A model generated the notes under the pieces. That model was not told where the DNA came from and made no database searches. It saw only the letters and a list, made by a program, of their open reading frames with translations. From the NCBI RefSeq assembly GCF_029961155.1, contig NZ_JASBRH010000004.1, positions 1 through 64,000 on the forward strand: 64,000 nucleotides of DNA. Reading direction: 5' to 3'. The position numbers were made by a program, and so were the translations under genes. Shown piece after piece: positions 42,270 through 51,201 of the stretch. Source of the stretch: Pontibacterium granulatum (GTDB lineage Bacteria > Pseudomonadota > Gammaproteobacteria > Pseudomonadales > Balneatricaceae). The stretch's first letter is position 1. Every line of letters begins with the position of its first letter.

Positions 42270-42653
42270 ATGCGGATTCTTCATACAATGCTGCGGGTAA
42301 CCGACCTGCAAAAGTCCATTTCGTTCTACACCGAGATTCTTGGCATGCACCTGTTACGCCGCAAAGACTTCCCAGACGGCAAGTTCACTCTCGCGTTTCT
42401 AGGCTACGGTGATGAATCGGAAAACACCGTGCTGGAACTGACCCACAACTGGGAAACCAGTGCCTACGAGCTGGGCAATGCGTATGGCCATATCGCCATT
42501 GAAGTGGAAGATGTGTATGCGGCCTGTGATGCGATCAAAGCCAAGGGAGGGGAAGTCGTGCGCGAAGCAGGTCCGATGAAACATGGCAGTACCATCCTGG
42601 CCTTTGTGAAAGACCCGGACGGTTACATGATTGAGTTACTGGGTGCGAAGTAG
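42270..42653 (+). CDS. gloA: Lactoylglutathione lyase (glyoxalase I)
   Basis: GloA turns the methylglyoxal-glutathione adduct into lactoylglutathione. The 127-residue protein has the four metal ligands His5, Glu56, His74 and Glu122 at the positions known in E. coli, whose enzyme uses nickel. AAGGA lies about 11 bases before the ATG. The gene is single and convergent with the HlyD gene. Confidence 0.96.
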   Translation: MRILHTMLRVTDLQKSISFYTEILGMHLLRRKDFPDGKFTLAFLGYGDESENTVLELTHNWETSAYELGNAYGHIAIEVEDVYAACDAIKAKGGEVVREAGPMKHGSTILAFVKDPDGYMIELLGAK

Positions 42654-42717
42654 CGGCTGACCCAGGATCCGCACAAATAATCAGGGAGTGACGCGACTGC
42701 CACTCCCTCTGCTCGGA

Positions 42718-44073
42718 TCAACGCTCGCGGAAGGCGTTGTCGAAACCACGAGTAACCGGACGCAGCAGGTATTCCAGGATGGTTTTCTGGCCGGTCTGAA
42801 TATCCGCAGTCAACGTCATCCCCGGCAGTACATTCAACTCACCCGGTTGCGCCCCCAGATAGGATTTCTCCATCCTGATCTCGGCCCGGTAGTAGGGCTG
42901 GTTCTCTTCATCCAGGTAGGTGGATGCAGAGATCTGGCTGACCGTCCCTTCCAATGTACCAAAACGGGAGAAGTCGTAGCTGACAAACTTCAACTTGGCG
43001 CGTTGCCCGGTATGCACGTGACCGATATCCTGCGGCAGAATCTTCGCCTCCACGATCAGATCCTCGTCCACCGGCACCAGCTGCATAATCACCTGCCCCG
43101 GTGCAATCACACCGTTGGAGCCGGTTACGCTCAGGCCCTGTACGATACCTGCGGCTGGTGAGCGCACTTCCTGGCGCTCATCGCGTGCTTGCAGTCGGAT
43201 CAGGGTACTTTCCACCTCCGCCAGCCTGCTGGTGACCTGACCCGCTTCCAGTTCGATATCCCGGTTGAAACGCGCGATCACATCACGCTTACGCTGCTGG
43301 GTTTCCTTCAGGGCGTTACGCGCCACCGCTATACCGTCTTCGGTCTGCAACAGCTCGTTTTCCACCTCGGCCACCTTGGCACGTGCTGCCAACAACTCCG
43401 ACTTGGAGACCGATCCACGTACTACCGATGCTTCACGGATCGATACCTGCTCGCGGTGGATCACCAGTTCTTTCTTAAGGGAAGCGGCCTGGTTGCGTTG
43501 ACGACGCAACTCATCACGACGCTGCTGAATCTGGCTCTCAATCACCGCCATCTCGCTGGTATGGCTATTCACCTGCGCCAGGTAGATGGTTCGCTGGCGC
43601 TCCAACAGGTCGCGATATCCTGACGACACCTGCGGGAAGGATGGCGGACGACGATCGATCAACGCTTTGAGGCGCTCTTCCTGCAGCCGCAGGCTGATGC
43701 GACGGCTCTGCATCTGCTGCAACTCAGATGCAGACGTTGCCGGATCAAGACTGAGGACAAGCTGTCCTTTTTTCAGGTAGTCGCCATTGCGTACCTGCAA
43801 TTCATTAACGATACCGCCCTCCAGATGCTGTACTTCGTGGATCGATCCCACCGGCACAACTTCACCCTGTGCCAGCGCCACTTCATTCACCTCGGTAAAG
43901 GCACTCCAGATGATCACAGCAATCAAAAACAGCATGCCCACAAAGATCGACACTGGCACGATAAACCGTGGCGTAGGTTCTTCCAGCTGGATCGCCTGCG
44001 CCAGAAAACGCGCGCGGGCGCGAGGCAGTGTCGCGGTCTGCTCCGAGGTAAATACCGGCTTATTTTCCTTCAC
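42718..44073 (-). CDS. HlyD-family type I secretion adaptor
   Basis: A membrane-fusion protein that bridges an inner-membrane ABC transporter to an outer-membrane TolC-like channel. The 451 residues have an N-terminal cytoplasmic segment, one membrane helix (about 38-59) and a biotinyl-lipoyl-like domain split around a long coiled hairpin (roughly 105-300, LRLQEERLKALIDRRPPSF and ELRRQRNQAASLKKELV). A beta-barrel region (RSPAAGIVQGLSVTGSNGVI) follows. It overlaps the upstream ABC gene by 14 bases and ends the operon. No TolC homologue is nearby. Confidence 0.92.
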   Translation of the reverse strand: MKENKPVFTSEQTATLPRARARFLAQAIQLEEPTPRFIVPVSIFVGMLFLIAVIIWSAFTEVNEVALAQGEVVPVGSIHEVQHLEGGIVNELQVRNGDYLKKGQLVLSLDPATSASELQQMQSRRISLRLQEERLKALIDRRPPSFPQVSSGYRDLLERQRTIYLAQVNSHTSEMAVIESQIQQRRDELRRQRNQAASLKKELVIHREQVSIREASVVRGSVSKSELLAARAKVAEVENELLQTEDGIAVARNALKETQQRKRDVIARFNRDIELEAGQVTSRLAEVESTLIRLQARDERQEVRSPAAGIVQGLSVTGSNGVIAPGQVIMQLVPVDEDLIVEAKILPQDIGHVHTGQRAKLKFVSYDFSRFGTLEGTVSQISASTYLDEENQPYYRAEIRMEKSYLGAQPGELNVLPGMTLTADIQTGQKTILEYLLRPVTRGFDNAFRER

Positions 44074-46261
44074 GAAGACCCCCTACCAATACCTGCAAAG
44101 CCTGTTCCGGCTCACCGACAAACTTTGTCATTCCTTTTTCCAACACAATCACTTTATCCGCCTGACGAATATGGCTCGGCCGGTGTGTTACAACCAACAC
44201 GGTTTTCTTACCTTTCAGCGCACGCAGCTGAGAAACCAGTTTCATATCCCCTTCGTGATCCAGCGCCGCGCCCGGCTCATCCAGGATCACCACCTGCGCC
44301 GAACAGACAAAGGCGCGCGCCATAGAGATACCATGCACAAATCCCGGCGTCAGGCGTCGGGTACGTTCATCCCCGATCGGGGTATCAAATCCCTGCGGCA
44401 ACGCCAGGATGTCATCCAGGATACCCAACGATTTGGCCACATTGTGTAGATCCTCATCGGTCGCCAGGACGTCATTCATACGGATATTCTGAGCAATGGT
44501 ACCGTGGAACAGCTGCGCGTTCTGCGGCACATAAGCGATGGACCGGCGCAGGTCGCGGACGTTCATTTGACGAATATCCTGATCATCCAGGGTCAGGCTA
44601 CCCGCCTGTGGTTTGTACATCCCCGCAATCAGTTTCATCAGCGTTGATTTACCGGAGCCGGTGTCGCCGGTAATGGCCACCATCTCACCCGGTTCAGCTA
44701 CCAGCGATACACCGGTCAGGGCCGGGTCACCGCTGGGCGAGTAACGGAAGCTGATTCGGTCGATCTTCACCCGGCCTTTCAGGCCCACCAACAGTACGGA
44801 GGAAGCGCGGCTGTTTTTTTCCACCTCCAGCTTCATCAACTGGTTGATCTGCTTCACTGCGGCCATCAGCTGCTTAAAGCGCCCAAAGCTGAGGAAGGCT
44901 TGCTGGATGGGTGACAGCACTTTGCTGATCAACACCATGCTGGCGATCAGGGCACCCACCGTCATATCTCCGGCCATCACCGAGAACACCCCGATCACCA
45001 GCACCGCCAGACCGCCGATCGCCACACCAGCCTGAGACACGGCATTGATCACCGCACTGGCGCTAGCCGCTTTGTAGTTAGCGGTGGCGGATTCGGCGGA
45101 ATATTCACGAAAGCGCTCCAGCCAGGATTGCTCGGCTGCAGCCCCCTTAATCTCGCTGCGTCCCGACAGGGACTGGATAAGCATCTTCTGCTTATCGTTG
45201 CGCGCCTGACCGGTGCGCAACACCCGTCTGGCACTGACCGGCAACCAGCCCAGGCCAAACACCAGGAACAGGATTAGCATCACCACCGGCACCAGCGCGG
45301 CCCATCCGGCAATCACGGCGATCACCGCGATCATCAGTGGGATGAACGGCAGATCCAGCAGGATGGAGGCATTACTGCCGGTAAAAAAGTCCCGCACACT
45401 GTCAAACTGCTTAAGACGTGCCAGCTGCGCCGCCATGGTGGAGCGCTCGGTCAGAATTGGCGGCAAACTGAGTATCTGCCGGAACGACTCCACCCCGATC
45501 AGATAATCCATCCTCCCGGCCATGGTGCCCAGCAATTTACCCCGGTGGTAACGCAGCACCGCATCGGACAGCAATAATAAAGCGATCCCAGCCGCCATAC
45601 TCGACAGCGCATCCACCGATTCCGCGCCGATCACCTTGTCATACACCATCATGATAAACAGCGGCACTGCCATGGCGATTACATTGATCAGGAAGGTCAT
45701 ACCCAACAGCCAGCCGAACAAACCGCGGAAACGCCCCAATAGCTGGTCGAACCATTCGCCCGGCGCTTTGGCGGATACGGTTTGACCATGGGTGGTGTTG
45801 ATATGGGTAAAGAGGTACGCGCAACCCTTGCGGCTATCCAGCGCAACTACCACCTCTTCGTTTTGGGAGGCGTCAAAGTAACGAACCTGGTCGCCTTCAG
45901 CCCCCAGCAGCACCAGTGGCCGATCCTTTTCATCTACAAACAGGCAGGGATAAAGCTCCGACGACAACTGATCCAGTCGCCCCTTGCGAGGCATGCTTTC
46001 GTAGCCCAGGCGTACCAGGATATTGCGCAAGTCCACCAGCTCCAGGTAATCGGAGAAATGTGGCAACGCCTCAATCAGCTCACGGGCATAGTGGTTCCAG
46101 CCCAGGGAGCGCAACAACGGCAACAAACAGGCAGCATAGGGGGACTCGGACTGCAGGGTATCGAGTGTATCGGTGCGTAGCGCGGCGGTTAGGATCTCGC
46201 TCAGTGCATCACTTTTCTGCTGGGTAACCGGTTGTTGTTCGTTAATCGTATCCATACTCAC
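44060..46261 (-). CDS. Type I secretion-type ABC transporter with degenerate signature motif
   Basis: A 733-residue ABC half-transporter. Residues about 35-155 form a C39-peptidase-like N-terminal domain (Cys45 occurs in PYAACLL, but the usual catalytic context is not clear). A six-helix membrane domain (about 180-460) and an ATPase domain (about 490-733) follow. The Walker A (GDTGSGKST, 532-540), Q-loop Gln580, Walker B with catalytic Glu662 and H-loop His693 are normal. The signature, normally LSGGQ, reads LTPGF (637-641). It overlaps the second ABC gene by 4 bases and the adaptor gene by 14. Confidence 0.9.
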   Translation of the reverse strand: MSMDTINEQQPVTQQKSDALSEILTAALRTDTLDTLQSESPYAACLLPLLRSLGWNHYARELIEALPHFSDYLELVDLRNILVRLGYESMPRKGRLDQLSSELYPCLFVDEKDRPLVLLGAEGDQVRYFDASQNEEVVVALDSRKGCAYLFTHINTTHGQTVSAKAPGEWFDQLLGRFRGLFGWLLGMTFLINVIAMAVPLFIMMVYDKVIGAESVDALSSMAAGIALLLLSDAVLRYHRGKLLGTMAGRMDYLIGVESFRQILSLPPILTERSTMAAQLARLKQFDSVRDFFTGSNASILLDLPFIPLMIAVIAVIAGWAALVPVVMLILFLVFGLGWLPVSARRVLRTGQARNDKQKMLIQSLSGRSEIKGAAAEQSWLERFREYSAESATANYKAASASAVINAVSQAGVAIGGLAVLVIGVFSVMAGDMTVGALIASMVLISKVLSPIQQAFLSFGRFKQLMAAVKQINQLMKLEVEKNSRASSVLLVGLKGRVKIDRISFRYSPSGDPALTGVSLVAEPGEMVAITGDTGSGKSTLMKLIAGMYKPQAGSLTLDDQDIRQMNVRDLRRSIAYVPQNAQLFHGTIAQNIRMNDVLATDEDLHNVAKSLGILDDILALPQGFDTPIGDERTRRLTPGFVHGISMARAFVCSAQVVILDEPGAALDHEGDMKLVSQLRALKGKKTVLVVTHRPSHIRQADKVIVLEKGMTKFVGEPEQALQVLVGGLREGK

Positions 46262-47964
46262 TCCGCTACCTGGTGCTGAGCCGATTGCTCGGCGGCTTGT
46301 TGAGCCTGGACCTCTTTACGCCGCTGTAGCGGGATCAACTCGCCATCACGCAGTTCATACGCTTTATCACAGATGCGAAGGAACGAAGGACGGTAGGAGA
46401 CCACAATCAGAGTACGGTTGCCGCGAATACGCTGCAGAAGATTCAGCAGCTTGGCATCGTTCTTCAGATCAAAGTTGGCGTTGGCGTCATCCAGAATCAT
46501 GATGCGCGGATCCCCCACCAACGAGCGCACCATCAGGATTTTCTGTTTTACCGCCTCGGAGAGCGGATCAACCGCAGCGCCGCCCACCTGAGTATCCAAA
46601 CCATCTGGCAAGCGCGCAATGATCTCATCCAAACCAAGATGACGTGCCAGCGCCAGCGCTTGCTCAATCACCTCACCGGAGCGGAACAGGGTCATATTCT
46701 CGAGAATAGTGCCTTCATAGAGGGTGCCATACTGCGGCACGTAACCGATGTAGTGGCGCAACACCTCCGCGTCGTACTCCGACAGCGCCACATTGTCGAT
46801 ACGGATCTGGCCTTGTTCAGGCTTGAGCAGGCCGGCCATTAGCGCCAGTAAAGTGCTCTTACCCGCGCCATTGGCACCCGTCAGCGCCACCGCACCACCG
46901 GCGGGCACATCAAAGGAGATGCCTTTCAGCAGCCAATCTTCTGATTCCGGATAGCGGAACCAGACATCGTCCACTACCAGCTCGCCACGAATCGGTTCAG
47001 GCGGGATATACGCACCGCTCTGTTCGGGCGGCAGATCGCTTAGCTCCTTAGCCTGTTTCTGAGCAATTCGCACACTCTGCAGTTGCGTCCACAAGCCCAT
47101 CGCTTTCAGCCCAGGTGCCAGTGCGCGTCCGGTCAGCATGGTCACCGCCGCCAGCGCACCAATACTCAGTTCACCATCAATCACGATGAGCGAACCAACG
47201 GCAACCACAAGCACCATCGCCACCTGGGAAAACGTGCTACCAACGCCCTGCACCACACTGTTGATATGTGCCAGTTCGTACACACCTTCCGCCGAGCGCT
47301 CCTGCAAACGCTCATAGCGTCGCATCATCAGCGACTCCATCGCCATCGACTTGATGGTGTGAATATTGTTCAGGGATTCGATCAGGAAGTTCTGGCGGTG
47401 CTGTTCGGTTTTGTGGTTAACCTCCAGCGCCCGCTCCAGCTTCTTACCCAGCACCACCGCCAGCAGGGCAAACAACACCATCAGTGTCGCCGGAATAAAC
47501 ACCAGCTCGCCACCAATAAACCAGATCAACGCCAGGAAAAGAAACGCAAACGGCAGGTCGAGCAGCAATAACATCGACTGACCGGAGAAGAAACGCTGCA
47601 GATCTTCCACAGACTGCATACGGGACAGGTAATACCCTTGCGAGTGCTGGTTATAGGCCAGTGAATCGGCATACAACACACGGGAAAACACACGCATATT
47701 GGCCGAGTGCTCAAAGCGGGCGCCACTCCAGGCAAGGATCATCGAGCGCATAACCTTCAGCAGGATCTCCAGCAGAATCACCCCACCAATACCGGCCACA
47801 AGGATCGAAAACGTATCCAGCGCCTGATTCGGGATAATACGGTCATACGCCTGCAACACCACGATTGGCATCGCCATAGCCAGCAGGTTTACTCCAAAGG
47901 ACGCGAGAAGCACATCTATACGCAGCCAGTTGCGCGGCGTCTCTATCCCCACCTGATTCGACAT
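46258..47964 (-). CDS. Second ABC transporter, with degenerate catalytic site
   Basis: A 568-residue ABC half-transporter without the N-terminal peptidase-like domain, first gene of the three-gene operon. The membrane domain covers about 15-300. Walker A (GANGAGKST, 363-371) and Q-loop Gln411 are intact. The signature reads LSEAV (468-472), the catalytic Glu is replaced by Asp493 (LDDANANFD), and the H-loop His by Tyr524 (VSYRPS). This half is thus expected to be a poor ATPase and to work as a heterodimer with its neighbour. The C-terminal tail is Gln/Ala-rich. Confidence 0.9.
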   Translation of the reverse strand: MSNQVGIETPRNWLRIDVLLASFGVNLLAMAMPIVVLQAYDRIIPNQALDTFSILVAGIGGVILLEILLKVMRSMILAWSGARFEHSANMRVFSRVLYADSLAYNQHSQGYYLSRMQSVEDLQRFFSGQSMLLLLDLPFAFLFLALIWFIGGELVFIPATLMVLFALLAVVLGKKLERALEVNHKTEQHRQNFLIESLNNIHTIKSMAMESLMMRRYERLQERSAEGVYELAHINSVVQGVGSTFSQVAMVLVVAVGSLIVIDGELSIGALAAVTMLTGRALAPGLKAMGLWTQLQSVRIAQKQAKELSDLPPEQSGAYIPPEPIRGELVVDDVWFRYPESEDWLLKGISFDVPAGGAVALTGANGAGKSTLLALMAGLLKPEQGQIRIDNVALSEYDAEVLRHYIGYVPQYGTLYEGTILENMTLFRSGEVIEQALALARHLGLDEIIARLPDGLDTQVGGAAVDPLSEAVKQKILMVRSLVGDPRIMILDDANANFDLKNDAKLLNLLQRIRGNRTLIVVSYRPSFLRICDKAYELRDGELIPLQRRKEVQAQQAAEQSAQHQVAE

Positions 47965-48427
47965 ATAAAACTCACTGCCTCCATTCGCAGCTATTATGGG
48001 GTAGAGTCGATATCCATACTAATCTCCCCCTTTCCTTATCCAATTCGCACCAGACAGCAACACTCCTATCGGCCTTCAAACCAAAAACTCCAGACAGCCA
48101 CCTCGTTAAGCGGCGAGATATCGCGACAGGAGACAGCCAGGAAAACCCAAAATACCACGATTCGTTACCGATTTATTCGCCCCATCTCGCCTGATTCACA
48201 TCAAAAAACAACACCAATCCCACCCCCTTGGCCCAAGACCTCTGCCTATTTTTCCGCTTTTGCGGTAGAATCGCCGCAATATTAGATTAAGCTAAAATAG
48301 CATCACCGCATAAAGGGCACAGATCGCATATTTTTGCGGCTGATCCTGTTCATTTTCTCATCAGGGCTAACGCCGTTATAATAGGCGCCAAATTTTCGAT
48401 CCCAAACTAGCTATGGGCGACGTTTCG
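47965..48427. other. Intergenic region between the ABC operon and the Sel1 gene
   Basis: About 460 bases with no supportable gene; only short spurious frames cross it. It must hold the divergent promoters for the minus-strand secretion operon and the plus-strand Sel1 gene. It is AT-richer than its surroundings near 48250-48360, where a short ccgcttttgcgg hairpin (about 48257-48268) is followed by a tagaat -10-like box. Confidence 0.5.
48354..48382 (+). promoter_or_regulatory. Putative promoter of the Sel1 gene
   Basis: A perfect -10 box TATAAT (48377-48382) lies about 45 bases upstream of the gene. The -35 candidate (tttctc, 17 bases before it) is poor. Confidence 0.4.
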
Positions 48428-49231
48428 ATGACCAAAAAAACGCTTCTTGCAGCAGCTCTGCTGCTTAGTTTAAACACCCCTGCACTGCTGGCAGCCGATC
48501 TCGGCAAAGGTGCGCGCGCATTTGATACTCAGGATTACTCCACCGCACTGAAAGAGCTGGAGCCACTGGCGAAAGAAGGCAACGCTGATGCGACCAACAT
48601 GCTGGGCAAGATGTACGAAAACGGCTGGGGCGTAGCTAAAGACGTCGAACGTGCCAAACGTCTCTACACTCAAGGTGCAAACGTAGGCCATCTGGAAAGC
48701 GTAAACAGCCTGCGCGCCCTGAAAAACAAGGAATACCAGGTCGAGCTGAAAACCGTAGTGCCTGCAGCTGAATCCGGCGATGCCCATGCCATGAACCGTC
48801 TGGGTGAGATGAACGAATTCGGCTACGGCCTGAAACGCAACCCGGCTGATGCCTTCAACTGGTACAGTAAAGCCGCTGAAGCAGGATTAGTAGCCGCACA
48901 GCACAACATCGGCCGTTCCTACAACTTCGGTACTGGTGTAGAGCAGGACTTCGCGGAAGCCGAGCGCTGGTACCTGGAAGCTGCGAAGAAAGGCCACACA
49001 GACGCGATGTTCTTCCTGGGCACCCTGTACTCCAATGAGCACGGCATGGACTCAAGCAAGGACAACAACGTGATTGCTTATGCCTGGATGCACAACGCAG
49101 CACAGCTGGGCAACGCCACCGCCGAAGCAATCGAGCGTCGTCTGGTTATGAAGCTCGACAGCGACCAGATGCAAGCGGCTAAAGACTTGGCTGAAAGCTA
49201 CCACAAACTGTACGTAGCCCCTTATAAATAA
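48428..49231 (+). CDS. Secreted Sel1-repeat protein
   Basis: From the ATG at 48428 the product has 267 residues with a clear signal peptide (KKTLLAAALLLSLNTPALLA) and about four Sel1-type repeats. Examples are NMLGKMYENGWGVAKDVERA, NRLGEMNEFGYGLKRNPADA and NIGRSYNFGTGVEQDFAEAE. Sel1 repeats form helical solenoids that mediate protein contacts, often in the periplasm. The substrate is unknown. It is divergent from the ABC operon; a functional link is possible but not shown. The ATG 5 codons upstream is less likely. Confidence 0.85.
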   Translation: MTKKTLLAAALLLSLNTPALLAADLGKGARAFDTQDYSTALKELEPLAKEGNADATNMLGKMYENGWGVAKDVERAKRLYTQGANVGHLESVNSLRALKNKEYQVELKTVVPAAESGDAHAMNRLGEMNEFGYGLKRNPADAFNWYSKAAEAGLVAAQHNIGRSYNFGTGVEQDFAEAERWYLEAAKKGHTDAMFFLGTLYSNEHGMDSSKDNNVIAYAWMHNAAQLGNATAEAIERRLVMKLDSDQMQAAKDLAESYHKLYVAPYK

Positions 49232-49254
49232 GCATTTTAAGCCGGTAAGCTCCC

Positions 49255-49283
49255 GAGCCACAGAGTCCTGCTGTGGCTCTTTC
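49255..49283 (+). terminator. Terminator after the Sel1 gene
   Basis: The stem gagccacag / ctgtggctc with a 7-base loop and a short T run follows the gene's stop by about 25 bases. Confidence 0.7.
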
Positions 49284-49585
49284 CTACCCATTAAATACCT
49301 GTCTTTGCTCACTGCTCCCAGCAAATAAACCGACCACCACTATCTTTTGGTTAAATTACAGCCAGCCAAAAGCCCAATGATAGGATGCCGCCCCGCTCCT
49401 ATAGCCAACGCTCTATGCCGGTAATCACATGTGCGGTATGGCTATCCTCGTATCCGCTTGCGCCCGTTGAAAGCAACGCCCAGAGCGCTGACTAACACAC
49501 CTGTTCAGGGCTGCTACTTATTCAACAGCGGCCCTGATAAAATGCCAGCCCACATTGATTAAACAACCACCGCCGGATACAGATT
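49284..49585. other. Gene-free stretch before the RDD gene
   Basis: About 300 bases without a supportable gene. Near its end an imperfect inverted repeat (cagggctgct ... agcggccctg, 49506-49536) overlaps a taaaat -10-like box (49538-49543), possibly the RDD gene's promoter region. Nothing else is recognised. Confidence 0.35.
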
Positions 49586-50053
49586 ATGCAACGCCGTCGC
49601 TTTCCCGAAACCTTTGACCAGGTCAAAACCGCCCCTCCCCTCAAGCGTCTCGGCGCACTGCTGTACGACTTCATGATCTTTGTGGCGTTGGTGATGGTAC
49701 TCACCGGCATTCTTATGCTGATCAATAACGAAGCCCTGGTGCAAAACGTTCCGGTCTTTCGTTCCATTCTGTTTGTGGTGCTGTTCGTTTTTTACTCGTT
49801 CTTCTGGATCCGCTCCGGCCAAACACTGGGCATGCTGGCCTGGCGCGTGCGCGTACAAACGCCTGAGGGCGAACACATCAGCCTGACGCAGGCCCTAATC
49901 CGTTTCCTCGTCGCAGGAGTTTCGTTTGGCTGTGCGGGACTGGGTTACCTCTGGATGTTCATCAACCGGGAAAAAATGGCATGGCCTGATCTAGCCTCAG
50001 GCACCTGTGTTGTCGAACTGCCAAAACCAGACAAAAAGAAGACGAAGAAGTAA
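49586..50053 (+). CDS. RDD-family membrane protein
   Basis: A 155-residue protein with three hydrophobic segments: ALLYDFMIFVALVMVLTGIL, FRSILFVVLFVFYSFFWI and LIRFLVAGVSFGCAGLGYLW. The conserved R...D of RDD proteins is visible in LKRLGALLYDF, and GQTLGMLAWRVRVQ is the family's second motif. RDD proteins are poorly understood; some act in ion transport. The gene stands between the Sel1 gene and convergent lptG. Confidence 0.85.
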   Translation: MQRRRFPETFDQVKTAPPLKRLGALLYDFMIFVALVMVLTGILMLINNEALVQNVPVFRSILFVVLFVFYSFFWIRSGQTLGMLAWRVRVQTPEGEHISLTQALIRFLVAGVSFGCAGLGYLWMFINREKMAWPDLASGTCVVELPKPDKKKTKK

Positions 50054-50073
50054 AAACCCAACGTTCAGAAATA

Positions 50074-50109
50074 CAAAAAGGCGACCTGGTTTCAGCGTCG
50101 CCTTTTTTA
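50074..50109. terminator. Bidirectional terminator between RDD gene and lptG
   Basis: The stem aaaaggcgac / gtcgcctttt, with A and T runs on either side, lies midway between two convergent stops. Confidence 0.85.
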
Positions 50110-50130
50110 GTGCTTCTATTGACCGCAGAT

Positions 50131-51201
50131 TTACCCAGCCCTGCGGAGTAAGCGCCAGCCAATCAGGAAGCTAAGCAGAATCGGCAACAGTACCCCCGCC
50201 AACGGAGGCAGTCCGTAGACCGTACTGGCGGGCCCCAGCAGGTCCTGCAACAGCTTAAACACCAAGCCCACGATAACCCCCGCAATCAAACGCTGACCCA
50301 CAGTTACGCTACGTAGCGGTCCGAAGATAAAGGATACCGCTACCAGAACCAGGCCGGTAATCGCCAGCGGTTGCAGCACTTTGCTCCAGAACGCCACCTG
50401 ATAATCCGCTGCCGACAATCCCTGCTCATCCAGATAACCGCTGTAGGCATGCAGGCCAGAAATGGGCAGATTACCTGGCTCCATAATAATGGTGGTCAGC
50501 AGCGACGGGGTCATACCGGAATCCCACTGCTCGCTTTTCTGGCGCACGATACGGGTGCTATCAGCCAGAAACTCGGTATCCATAATGTTACTCAACGCCC
50601 AACCGTCACCGGTATACACACCGGTTTTGGCGTAGCTTGAGCGCACAAGCTTCCAATTATCATCAAACTGGTACCGGGTCAGACCAAAGAGCTCTCCGTT
50701 CGGGGAGATCGCACTTACATACAGGAACGTGTTGCCTTCACGGTGCCACACCCCCTGTTCCAAACTGGATGCACCACGACGCCCGTTAGCCACCTCTATC
50801 GTACGGAAGCTCTGCGCCTCCTGTTCGGTTTTAGGGACCACGTACTCGCCCAACGCCAGCGCCAAGAGAATGATCACCATTACCGGCTTCATCACTGCGG
50901 TGATAATACGCAACGTGGATACACCCGCTGCACGCATCACGGTGAGTTCAGAGGTGGTTGCCAAGGTGCCCAATCCCAGCAAACAGCCAATCAGGCTACA
51001 AAGCGGAATATGCTCGTAGATGCGGCGTGGCGCGGTCATCGCCACGAAGTAAAGCGCATCGTTAAACTGATAACCATCGGTTAGGTCCGGCAGCTGATCC
51101 ACCAGTGCGAACAACAGGTCCAGCCCCACAATCACCAGCATCACAACAAAGATCGCACCCAGTACGTGACGGCTAATATAGAGGTCAATGCGGTTCATCA
51201 T
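50131..51201 (-). CDS. lptG: LPS export permease LptG
   Basis: LptG and LptF form the membrane part of the LptB2FG ABC transporter that extracts lipopolysaccharide from the inner membrane. The 356 residues have three N-terminal and three C-terminal membrane helices around a periplasmic beta-jellyroll (about 130-260). Its start overlaps the lptF stop by 4 bases. Which of the pair is F or G follows the usual gene order, lptF first. Confidence 0.93.
   Translation of the reverse strand: MMNRIDLYISRHVLGAIFVVMLVIVGLDLLFALVDQLPDLTDGYQFNDALYFVAMTAPRRIYEHIPLCSLIGCLLGLGTLATTSELTVMRAAGVSTLRIITAVMKPVMVIILLALALGEYVVPKTEQEAQSFRTIEVANGRRGASSLEQGVWHREGNTFLYVSAISPNGELFGLTRYQFDDNWKLVRSSYAKTGVYTGDGWALSNIMDTEFLADSTRIVRQKSEQWDSGMTPSLLTTIIMEPGNLPISGLHAYSGYLDEQGLSAADYQVAFWSKVLQPLAITGLVLVAVSFIFGPLRSVTVGQRLIAGVIVGLVFKLLQDLLGPASTVYGLPPLAGVLLPILLSFLIGWRLLRRAG

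Noticed and set aside
42682-42710. Hairpin agggagtg/cactccct between gloA and the HlyD gene
   Set aside because: A perfect stem but no T run on either side; it may end both transcripts but the evidence is too weak to list.
48428-49231. Sel1 protein as the cargo of the type I secretion operon
   Set aside because: It has a Sec signal peptide and no double-glycine leader or Gly/Asp repeats, so it is not a typical type I substrate.
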